The notes under the pieces are model-generated. The model was not told the origin of the DNA and searched no databases. It worked only from the letters and a program-made list of their open reading frames with translations. Positions 14,607 to 21,050 of a DNA stretch of 35,950 bases are shown piece after piece. The stretch is from a virus. The stretch spans positions 1 to 35,950 of the IMG/VR virus record IMGVR_UViG_3300042564_002294; one strand, given 5' to 3'. The position numbers and the translations under genes were made by a program. Position 1 is the stretch's first letter. The number at the start of each line of letters is the position of its first letter.

Positions 14607-17192
14607 ATGAAAAAAAAATTAATCTTAACGGAACAACAACATATTTTAATTGTTAACCAAATCCTTAAAGAAACAGTAGAAAAACTTAATGTTTTGGAAA
14701 CTGAAGGAAGACTTAATGAAGGGTTTTTAGATTCGGTTAAGTATGCTTTATCTAAATTAGGTAGATATAAAGCTGGTGGTAAAATATTTGGTAAGGGTAA
14801 AGTGGATACTGCTTATGCTGAAAAAATAAAAAACATTATCGATAAACAAGGTAATGAAATGATTAGACTATTAGATGCTAAAATAAAAGAAACAAACCCT
14901 GAATTCCCTAACAACGAAGACCCACAATTATTCTTAACAACTGTTATGGAAATAGCAGCTGTTTATGATTCAATTGTTGCAGCTACTAAAAAACAACCAA
15001 ACGAAGAAGGTTACATGCCAGTTGATGTTGCAAATGGTGTGATTAATGATTTAAGAGATTATGTCAATAAATTTTTAGATGTTGATATAACCGCTGCTTA
15101 CAGTGTTACGAATGAAGGTGAAGAACCTCAAGAAGATTTGTTATCTGAAGAAGAATTACAACAAATTGATGAATATTTTGGTTTAAACGAAGCTGTTCCA
15201 TCTAGAAGAGATGGTGGTCAAATGGGTACCACAAATCAAGACCCGCAAGTTAGTGGACAACCTAGTGCTGGTAATTATAGAAAAAATCAAGACGTTCAAG
15301 ATGTTGATTATGAAGATGTAGAAGATAAAAAACAATTAAACGCAAAAGACGTAAGAGCTGGTTTAAAAGCAAAAAGAGGTGATGGTGAAGATTTTGCTAG
15401 TACAAGAATGGATACGCTTAAATCTAACAAATTACCATTAACACTTGCTGGTGTTGGTGCTTCTTTAGGTGCTTTTTCATGGTTAGTAAATACTGAATGG
15501 TTTAAAAGTTTATTTGATGTAGTTACTAAAAACCCATCTATAGAAAATATCAAACAAGCTGTTCAAGAAAAAACAGATGTATTTGCGTCAATAAAACCTG
15601 GAGAAGGTATGACTCAAATAATGAATAGACTTAATGGTTTAAATCTTAATGCTAATTCTAGCCCTCAAGATTTTCTTAATGGTGTTAAACAATTAGGTGG
15701 TGGTGATTTAAATGCAGGTATTGACGCATTAACACAACAAGGTGGTGTATTTAAAGACCCAGCTTCAGCTAAAAAAGTATTAGAAGCAATTGCTCAAAAC
15801 CCAAATTCTTATGGTAATAATTTAGGTCAAATGTTCCAAGGTGAGTGGGCTGGTACTGGAAAACAAGTTGGTGACATGCTTGTCACTCAAACTGGTGGTG
15901 GTTTAAAAGGTATGATTGTAAACACTATTATTAAAGCTGTTCCAAAATTGGTAATCAAAACTGGTATAAAAACAGGTGCTGGGTTAGCAGTAGCAAAAGG
16001 TTTTGGTGCTATTTTAGGTCCTATAGGTATTGGCGCGTTAGTTACTGGTGCTGTAGTTAAATTAATGAGAATGAAAGGTCAGAAATCATCTAGAGCTGCA
16101 ACTCTTAATGATTTGTATCAATCTTTACGTAATATTGAAGGTGGTATTGGATTAGTTGAACCAGAAGGGGAAACAACTAACGGTGAAACTGGAACACAAG
16201 ATGGTGGAGCTGGAACACAAGATGGTGGAGCTGGAACACAAGATGGTGGAGCTGGAACACAAGATGGTGGTAACACTGGTGGTGGAAGACAAGGTGGTGT
16301 ATCACCAGATTCTAAAACTAATTTATATAACAACCTTAAAAATCTTTTCCAATTTATTGTAAATAATAAAAATACAATGGGTACTAAAACACAATACAAT
16401 ACTGGTACTGGTGTTGGAAAACAGTCAGCACCTTTGGCTGAAGGAAAGTATATAAATGATAAGAGAGTTATCCAATATTTATCAAAATCATTACCTTTTG
16501 ATAAGTTAAAGAATTTTGAAAATTTATTAACTAGAGTTGAAATAATGAGAAACTCTCTTAAAAAAATGGGCACTACAACTGGTGATAAGAATTTAGATAA
16601 TTTTTTAAAACAATTAGATTCTAACCCAATTATGCTTACAAATTTTCAAGAATTAATGAAAGTTAACCCTTCTAACCCTCAAGATGTTAATCAATTATTA
16701 TTATTCATTAAAGAAGTGTTATTAGCTGTTTATTCTGGTAACTATAAATTTGGTGGGATGGTTGATAAAATGTCTACTTTAGGTGGTGGAAACATAAATA
16801 AAGTTTCAGAAGAGGAAATTGATGAAGAAGCTGGTTATTCAGCTTCACAACCAAATAAATCTTTTACTAAAGATGCTAGTAGTAGAAGAACATTTAAAAA
16901 TAATCTTGTTAAATTTTTAGGTGTTGCTATGAATATGTTCCAATATTTACATAAAACACAAGGTGGTCAAATTGCTAGAAAAGACACGACTAACAATTAT
17001 ACCGCACCTCAAAGAACAACACCTAGACCTCAAAAACAAGAACCTGTTAATACAACACCTAAAGGTACTGCCGCTAGAGTTAGAAATAAAAAAACAAATT
17101 CTGGTGACCCTAACCAAACAAATTTAAATTTAAAAGAGAGTGTTGAATTAATGGAAGAATTAAAAAGAATTAAAAAAATTATGTTAAGTTAA
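14607..17192 (+). CDS. Large tagged virion-associated protein with hydrophobic core and GTQDGGA repeats
   Basis: 861 aa, family not recognised. The N-terminus MKKKLILTEQQHILIVNQIL followed by KE is the longest version of the tag seen at 14179 and 20131; the LKE at residues 20-22 would be the processing site. Residues about 20-200 are helical and acidic. A Gly/Ala hydrophobic stretch lies near 276-296, and a second, longer one near 438-487 (GAGLAVAKGFGAILGPIGIG) looks membrane-inserting. Residues 529-556 are four tandem GTQDGGA-type repeats, a flexible linker. The C-terminal third is helical and ends in a basic amphipathic segment (ELMEELKRIKKIMLS). Hydrophobic segments in a virion gene suggest an ejected or pore-forming internal protein, but this is inference. 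Monocistronic with its own promoter motif. Confidence 0.65.
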   Translation: MKKKLILTEQQHILIVNQILKETVEKLNVLETEGRLNEGFLDSVKYALSKLGRYKAGGKIFGKGKVDTAYAEKIKNIIDKQGNEMIRLLDAKIKETNPEFPNNEDPQLFLTTVMEIAAVYDSIVAATKKQPNEEGYMPVDVANGVINDLRDYVNKFLDVDITAAYSVTNEGEEPQEDLLSEEELQQIDEYFGLNEAVPSRRDGGQMGTTNQDPQVSGQPSAGNYRKNQDVQDVDYEDVEDKKQLNAKDVRAGLKAKRGDGEDFASTRMDTLKSNKLPLTLAGVGASLGAFSWLVNTEWFKSLFDVVTKNPSIENIKQAVQEKTDVFASIKPGEGMTQIMNRLNGLNLNANSSPQDFLNGVKQLGGGDLNAGIDALTQQGGVFKDPASAKKVLEAIAQNPNSYGNNLGQMFQGEWAGTGKQVGDMLVTQTGGGLKGMIVNTIIKAVPKLVIKTGIKTGAGLAVAKGFGAILGPIGIGALVTGAVVKLMRMKGQKSSRAATLNDLYQSLRNIEGGIGLVEPEGETTNGETGTQDGGAGTQDGGAGTQDGGAGTQDGGNTGGGRQGGVSPDSKTNLYNNLKNLFQFIVNNKNTMGTKTQYNTGTGVGKQSAPLAEGKYINDKRVIQYLSKSLPFDKLKNFENLLTRVEIMRNSLKKMGTTTGDKNLDNFLKQLDSNPIMLTNFQELMKVNPSNPQDVNQLLLFIKEVLLAVYSGNYKFGGMVDKMSTLGGGNINKVSEEEIDEEAGYSASQPNKSFTKDASSRRTFKNNLVKFLGVAMNMFQYLHKTQGGQIARKDTTNNYTAPQRTTPRPQKQEPVNTTPKGTAARVRNKKTNSGDPNQTNLNLKESVELMEELKRIKKIMLS
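16191..16274 (+). repeat. Four tandem 21-base repeats (GTQDGGA)
   Basis: Unit GGAACACAAGATGGTGGAGC plus T, repeated four times head to tail. The first three are identical and the fourth ends differently (GGTAAC). In frame it encodes a hydrophilic Gly-rich linker, and its copy number probably varies by slippage. Confidence 0.93.
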
Positions 17193-17212
17193 TGGAAAAA
17201 AACAAATTTTAA

Positions 17213-17229
17213 CATATTTATAATAAAAC
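17213..17229 (+). promoter_or_regulatory. Putative phage late promoter for tail tube
   Basis: CATATTTATAATAAAAC, 46 bases before the tube ATG. Like the sheath, this abundant structural gene has an unusually long A-rich leader. Confidence 0.5.
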
Positions 17230-17258
17230 AATAAAATATTTTTAAAAACTGATAGAAA

Positions 17259-17747
17259 ATGGCTGATTTATTAATGAAAATGCCCCTACCATACGAGCCT
17301 AAGAAAAAGAATCGTTGGTTAATTACATTTCCTGCTGATTTAGGTATCCAACAATGGTGGTTATCTTCAGCATCTAGACCTTCAATAACACAAAATGAGG
17401 TTGAGATTCCTTTCCTAAACACATCTACATGGGTTATTGGTAGATTTACTTGGGAAGCAATTGACGTTACATTCCGTGACCCAATTGGTCCTTCTGCTAC
17501 TCAAGCAATTATGGAATGGGTTCGTCTTCACTCTGAATCAATCACAGGTCGTCAAGGTTACGCTGCTGGTTATAAAAGACCAGTTGAGTTAGAAATGCTT
17601 GACCCTACTGGTGTTGTTATTGAGAAATGGTTACTTGATGGTACTATGCTTACAAACGTTGGATTTGGTGACTTATCATTCGAAGATGACGGTATCGCTG
17701 AGATTACCGCAACTCTTAGATTTGACAGAGCAATATTATTATTCTAG
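17259..17747 (+). CDS. Tail tube protein (T4 gp19-like)
   Basis: 162 aa, the size of T4 gp19 (163 aa). Recognisable tube features: KNRWLITFPADLGIQQWWLSSASRP near 17-41, the beta segment WEAIDVTFRDPIGPSATQAI, and the C-terminal LEMLDPTGVVIEKW...FGDLSFEDDGIAEITATLRFD block that forms the inner barrel. Hexameric rings stack to form the DNA conduit inside the sheath. It lies downstream of the sheath, as in T4, but here separated by two tagged genes. It has its own promoter motif and its own terminator. The gene is monocistronic, consistent with a very abundant product. Confidence 0.95.
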   Translation: MADLLMKMPLPYEPKKKNRWLITFPADLGIQQWWLSSASRPSITQNEVEIPFLNTSTWVIGRFTWEAIDVTFRDPIGPSATQAIMEWVRLHSESITGRQGYAAGYKRPVELEMLDPTGVVIEKWLLDGTMLTNVGFGDLSFEDDGIAEITATLRFDRAILLF

Positions 17748-17766
17748 TATTTGTTTACACAAAAAT

Positions 17767-17793
17767 AAAAGCCTCTTTTATAGAGGCTTTTTT
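17767..17793 (+). terminator. Rho-independent terminator after tail tube
   Basis: Perfect stem AAAAGCCTCT/AGAGGCTTTT with a TTTAT loop (GCCTCT at 17771-17776, AGAGGC at 17782-17787), followed by a T run. It lies 20 bases after the tube stop. Confidence 0.92.
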
Positions 17794-17816
17794 ATTTACA
17801 AAAAAATATGTATTGT

Positions 17817-17833
17817 TATATTTATTGTTAAAG
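17817..17833 (+). promoter_or_regulatory. Putative phage late promoter
   Basis: TATATTTATTGTTAAAG, 26 bases before the ATG at 17843. The motif overlaps an in-frame TTG at 17813, which argues against that TTG being the true start. Confidence 0.5.
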
Positions 17834-17842
17834 AGTTTTAAA

Positions 17843-18541
17843 ATGAAAAACAACAAACACAAAAAACAAAAAACAGTTTTAAGTGGTGATACTATTGAAA
17901 TCAAACAAATGAATGGTAATTCTACTTTTTTAAAAAAGACAAAACCTATTGGAAATAGATTAGAAGATTCAAAACATTTAGATGGGGAATACGCTAAATC
18001 TATTGATGATTTTTTGGAAAAGAGAAAATATGAAGTTCCATTATACGACCCACAAACTGGTGAACCAAATCCTAAATACGAAAAATTAACAGGAAAGAAA
18101 AACCCATTATTAAACGCGCCTAGGTTGTTAAATCAAAGTTTTAAAGAATACAAACAAAAAAATAGATTTTTGGTTAACTTACCAAAAGAATTTGGTATTG
18201 ATATTTGGGATATTAAATTTACCAATAGACCAACAATTTATTTAACACCAAAAAAATTTTTAGGGATAACTTATGGTTATAAGAAAATGTATTCTGAAAT
18301 AAATATTGAAATTAACGAAGGATTACAAAACAACAATAACATATTATTAAATTTATTGGAAGATAACCATAAGTTTAACTTTGAAATTGAAGAAGTAGAC
18401 CCTACTGGTATAGTGATTAACAAATTTAATTTATATGATTGTTATATAACTTACCTTAGTTTTGGTGATTTAGATTATAAATCAAATGAAATAAATAATA
18501 TTATGTTATCAATTAGTATTGGTAGATTAGAAATAAAATAA
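17843..18541 (+). CDS. Tail tube paralogue with N-terminal extension, possible tube initiator
   Basis: 232 aa. Residues about 105-232 align with the tail tube protein next door: QKNRFLVNLPKEFGIDIW against KKNRWLITFPADLGIQQW, and EVDPTGIVINKFNLYD...YLSFGDLDYKSNEINNIMLSISIGRLE against the matching tube block. The strand containing the tube's WEAIDVTFRDP is diverged. The first 100 residues are an added, charged, probably extended region (TIEIKQMNGN, PLYDPQTGEPNPKYEK). T4 gp48 and gp54 are tube-like proteins that start tube growth on the baseplate, so a tube-initiator or capping role is a reasonable inference. I chose ATG 17843, 26 bases after the promoter motif, over the upstream TTG. It is the first gene of a unit with the tape-measure chaperones. 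Confidence 0.8.
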   Translation: MKNNKHKKQKTVLSGDTIEIKQMNGNSTFLKKTKPIGNRLEDSKHLDGEYAKSIDDFLEKRKYEVPLYDPQTGEPNPKYEKLTGKKNPLLNAPRLLNQSFKEYKQKNRFLVNLPKEFGIDIWDIKFTNRPTIYLTPKKFLGITYGYKKMYSEINIEINEGLQNNNNILLNLLEDNHKFNFEIEEVDPTGIVINKFNLYDCYITYLSFGDLDYKSNEINNIMLSISIGRLEIK

Positions 18542-18553
18542 AATAATTAAATT

Positions 18554-19819
18554 ATGTCAGATATTAAACCAAATGTTTTTCCAAACAATCAACCACAAAA
18601 ACCTAATTTAACCGAAGCTGAAAAATTAGCAGCTTATGAAGCTGAAAAAGCCATGGTTACTAACGAAATTTATTCGTCTCAAATGCAAACAGACACACCT
18701 TATGAACATATGAGTGCGATTGAACAAATGAGACATAGAACTGAAGCTCAATTAAAACAAAGACAAGACATTGGTGTTGTTAAAGACCCTTCATTATCAG
18801 AAAAAACCAATACTAGAGTATTTCAACAACCAACTAAAGAAGACAACAACGAAGAACAAATTAGACTTAGAGATGAGCAGTTAAAAAAGAATTTACAACA
18901 AACTCAGAACTATCAACGTTTATCTCAAGAAGCTATGGATAGAAATAAAGAATATTACGAACAAAAAACAATGGAAAATAAACCAAGTTATCAACCACAA
19001 CCTAGTAGTCCTGTTATTAAAGATAAGACTACTTATACATCACAACAAGCAATAGACCCATACATATTAGAATTGAGTCAACCAAATTATAACGCACCTT
19101 TTGATGTTATTCCTTTACCTTCTAAGGGTAAATTATATAGAAATAAAAAACAAAATGTAAGATTAGCTTATATGACAACGGCTGATGAAAATATTCTTAC
19201 TAGCCCTAATTTATTAAAAAGTGGTGAGTTTTTAGAAATTCTTATAAACAGAAAATTATTAGAACCTGAATTACGTTATAAAGATTTATTACCAGGGGAC
19301 CGTAACGCAATCATGCTTTGGCTTAGAGCAACAGCTTATGGTGAAATGTATCCAGTAACTTTATTGGATGAAAAAGATGAAGCTTTTGAAACGGAAATAA
19401 ATTTAAATGAACTTAAAACAATTGAATTAAACGTTGAACCAGATGAAGATGGTTTATTTAATTTTACAATGCCATTAAGCAAAGCAAATGTTAGGTTTAA
19501 ATTATTAACATGTGGTGATATTGATAATATTGAAGAAATGTTAGAGAGAGATAGTGAAAACAATATTTTGGTTAACAACGCGAATACTTACAAATTAGAA
19601 AAAATGATTATTGAAGTTAATGGTGATACCAATAAAACTATGATTAGAGATTTTGTTAATTATATGAGAATACAAGATTCAAAAGAATTCAATAAATTTG
19701 TTGAATCTATTGAGACTGGTATTGATTTAGATATTGAGGTTGGGACTCCTGGAGGTGGGTCCATAAAAACCTTTCTTCCCCTTAACGTCAGATTTTTTTG
19801 GCCTGACTTCCGAGTATAA
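18554..19819 (+). CDS. Tape-measure chaperone / T4 gp26-like baseplate assembly protein (upstream frame)
   Basis: 421 aa. Residues 1-160 are a low-complexity Gln/Glu/Lys-rich helical region (for example EAEKLAAYEAEKAMV, TEAQLKQRQDIGV). The conserved domain starts near 175: FDVIPLPSKGKLYRNKKQNVRLAYMTT, then LLPGDRNAIMLWLRATAYGEMY, then DFVNYMRIQDSKEF. This is the style of the T4 gp26 family (PF12322), small proteins encoded just upstream of the tape measure. The frame ends FLPLNVRFFWPDFRV; a TTTTTTT run at 19793-19799 in the codons for RFFW lies where a second frame opens (from 19767), so a fraction of ribosomes may shift to make a 505-aa fusion. Not recognised with certainty but supported by position. 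Confidence 0.75.
   Translation: MSDIKPNVFPNNQPQKPNLTEAEKLAAYEAEKAMVTNEIYSSQMQTDTPYEHMSAIEQMRHRTEAQLKQRQDIGVVKDPSLSEKTNTRVFQQPTKEDNNEEQIRLRDEQLKKNLQQTQNYQRLSQEAMDRNKEYYEQKTMENKPSYQPQPSSPVIKDKTTYTSQQAIDPYILELSQPNYNAPFDVIPLPSKGKLYRNKKQNVRLAYMTTADENILTSPNLLKSGEFLEILINRKLLEPELRYKDLLPGDRNAIMLWLRATAYGEMYPVTLLDEKDEAFETEINLNELKTIELNVEPDEDGLFNFTMPLSKANVRFKLLTCGDIDNIEEMLERDSENNILVNNANTYKLEKMIIEVNGDTNKTMIRDFVNYMRIQDSKEFNKFVESIETGIDLDIEVGTPGGGSIKTFLPLNVRFFWPDFRV
19793..19799 (+). other. Candidate programmed +1 frameshift site (seven-T run)
   Basis: Zero frame reads AGA TTT TTT TGG CCT; moving +1 after the second TTT gives TTT GGC CTG ACT and continues as GLTSEYKPIVLEETFIV into the downstream gene. The two frames overlap at 19767-19819. 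Both chaperone halves look conserved up to the junction, and frameshifted chaperone pairs ahead of tape-measure genes are well known (lambda G/GT). A homopolymer miscall is the alternative: six T would fuse the frames outright. Confidence 0.55.
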
Positions 19820-19850
19820 ACCAATTGTTTTGGAAGAAACTTTTATCGTT

Positions 19851-20072
19851 ATGCAACAATTAAAAACACCTTATATTGACGTAATGTCAATGCCAGTGTA
19901 TGAAAGAAGGTTTTTTATTAATTTATTATTAAACCAACATGAAAAACAGCAACAATACATTGAAGATAATGCGGGTACAACAAATTCAAACGCTAAGGGT
20001 TCTAGAAAAACAAAAATATCTGGAGATGCTTTAAAATCAAAAATGAAATCTGGAGAAATTCCATTAAATTAA
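19851..20072 (+). CDS. Downstream half of the tape-measure chaperone pair (gp51-like position)
   Basis: From the first ATG the product is 73 aa (MQQLKTPYIDVMSMPVYERR, then FFINLLLNQHEKQQQY and a Gly/Lys-rich tail). Open frame and protein-like sequence continue upstream: TTG at 19830 gives LEETFIV before the Met, and the frame is open from 19767. The segment MPVYERRFFINLLL followed by KQ resembles the small T-type domains that follow tape-measure chaperones. I therefore think the main product is the C-terminal part of a frameshift fusion with the gene at 18554, with independent initiation at 19851 as an alternative. It is followed by a terminator and then by the tagged gene and tape measure. 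Confidence 0.65.
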   Translation: MQQLKTPYIDVMSMPVYERRFFINLLLNQHEKQQQYIEDNAGTTNSNAKGSRKTKISGDALKSKMKSGEIPLN

Positions 20073-20075
20073 TTA

Positions 20076-20098
20076 ATCCCCATTTTTGGGGATTTTTA
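20076..20098 (+). terminator. Rho-independent terminator after chaperone pair
   Basis: Stem ATCCCCA/TGGGGAT with a TTTT loop (20076-20082 and 20087-20093), followed by a run of T residues. It begins four bases after the stop codon, and the next late promoter motif starts within ten bases. Confidence 0.85.
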
Positions 20099-20106
20099 AT
20101 TTATAA

Positions 20107-20123
20107 GATATTTATAAATAAAA
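20107..20123 (+). promoter_or_regulatory. Putative phage late promoter
   Basis: GATATTTATAAATAAAA, identical to the copy at 14581, 24 bases before the ATG at 20131. Contains TATAAATA. Confidence 0.55.
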
Positions 20124-20130
20124 ACACATC

Positions 20131-21048
20131 ATGAGTAAAAAAATAATAATTAAAGAATCACAATATAATAAAATATTGTTGTTATTATCTGAGAACATAA
20201 CAAATAATTTAAACGTAGATGATATTATAACAATTATTGACGTTAATGATAATCAATATGAAATAAATATTGAATCAATTGTTGATGACTCAGTTTATGG
20301 TAAAGACCAAGATGGGTTTGATATAATTATTAAATCTATTGACAGTGTCAATAATGAAATAAAATTTATTAAAAATGAAAATAATAACCAAGTTGAAAAA
20401 ATATTAAATTTTAAAAATATAAAAATTTCTAAACCTGAAAAAAACTCTGAAGATGTAGATTCAATTGGTGAAAAGAATAATGACGAATTATTTAAAAAAT
20501 ATTATCATGATATTATGAATGACCCTCGCCTAAAAAAAGCATTTTATACAGCACCTTCTTTATGGAATTATTTTACAGCAGCGTTAACAAATAAAAAAGC
20601 TAGAGGTACTGGTATATTACCAGCATATGATTTAATAAATAAACATTATAATAGTAGAATAGAACAAAAATTACCAGGTTTTACAGATAAAGAAAATAAA
20701 AGAGCAGCTTTTTATCTTTTAGATACAGTTATAATACGTTATAGAGAACTAAATGGTAGGGAAAATGAATTAACTATGGAACCTAAATATTATAAAGCAA
20801 CAGTTAAACAATATGAAGCTGGTTTAGGTGATGTTAAAGTTTTGACATACAGAAGCTCTGGTGGTAATTTTGGTTTTAAATTAGCAGTAAAAAAACCTAC
20901 TGGTGATAGACCAGACGAATATTATTGTGATATATATGTGAATAATAATAAAGTTGAAGAAAACAAATATGTTGCTAAAAATGTTAAAGTAAAATTTATA
21001 AATTCAGATGGTTATTCATCTTATGATAATTTAAAAAAATATAGATAA
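20131..21048 (+). CDS. Tagged virion-associated protein, function unknown
   Basis: 305 aa, no recognised family. The N-terminus MSKKIIIKESQYNKILLLLS followed by E carries the same tag as 14179 and 14607 (basic, IIIxExQ, then LxE at about 19-21). Residues about 25-110 form a small domain rich in Ile/Asp/Asn with beta character (DDIITIIDVNDNQYEI...). Residues about 130-305 look like a separate helical then beta domain (LFKKYYHDIMNDPRLKKAF, AAFYLLDTVIIRYREL, then YRSSGGNFGFKLAVKK). No membrane segment is present. It is co-transcribed with the tape measure, only two bases upstream of it, so a tail assembly role is possible; the tag instead suggests head packaging. Both are inference. Confidence 0.6.
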   Translation: MSKKIIIKESQYNKILLLLSENITNNLNVDDIITIIDVNDNQYEINIESIVDDSVYGKDQDGFDIIIKSIDSVNNEIKFIKNENNNQVEKILNFKNIKISKPEKNSEDVDSIGEKNNDELFKKYYHDIMNDPRLKKAFYTAPSLWNYFTAALTNKKARGTGILPAYDLINKHYNSRIEQKLPGFTDKENKRAAFYLLDTVIIRYRELNGRENELTMEPKYYKATVKQYEAGLGDVKVLTYRSSGGNFGFKLAVKKPTGDRPDEYYCDIYVNNNKVEENKYVAKNVKVKFINSDGYSSYDNLKKYR

Positions 21049-21050
21049 AA

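Noticed and set aside
16118-16573. Minus-strand open frame with repeated VPAPPSC
   Set aside because: It is the antisense reading of the GTQDGGA repeats and adjacent codons of the 14607 gene; it has no promoter and an unnatural Pro/Cys repeat.
17813-17842. Upstream TTG start for the tube paralogue
   Set aside because: The TTG falls inside the putative late promoter, and the added residues LYLLLKSFK have no counterpart; ATG 17843 has the usual 26-base spacing.
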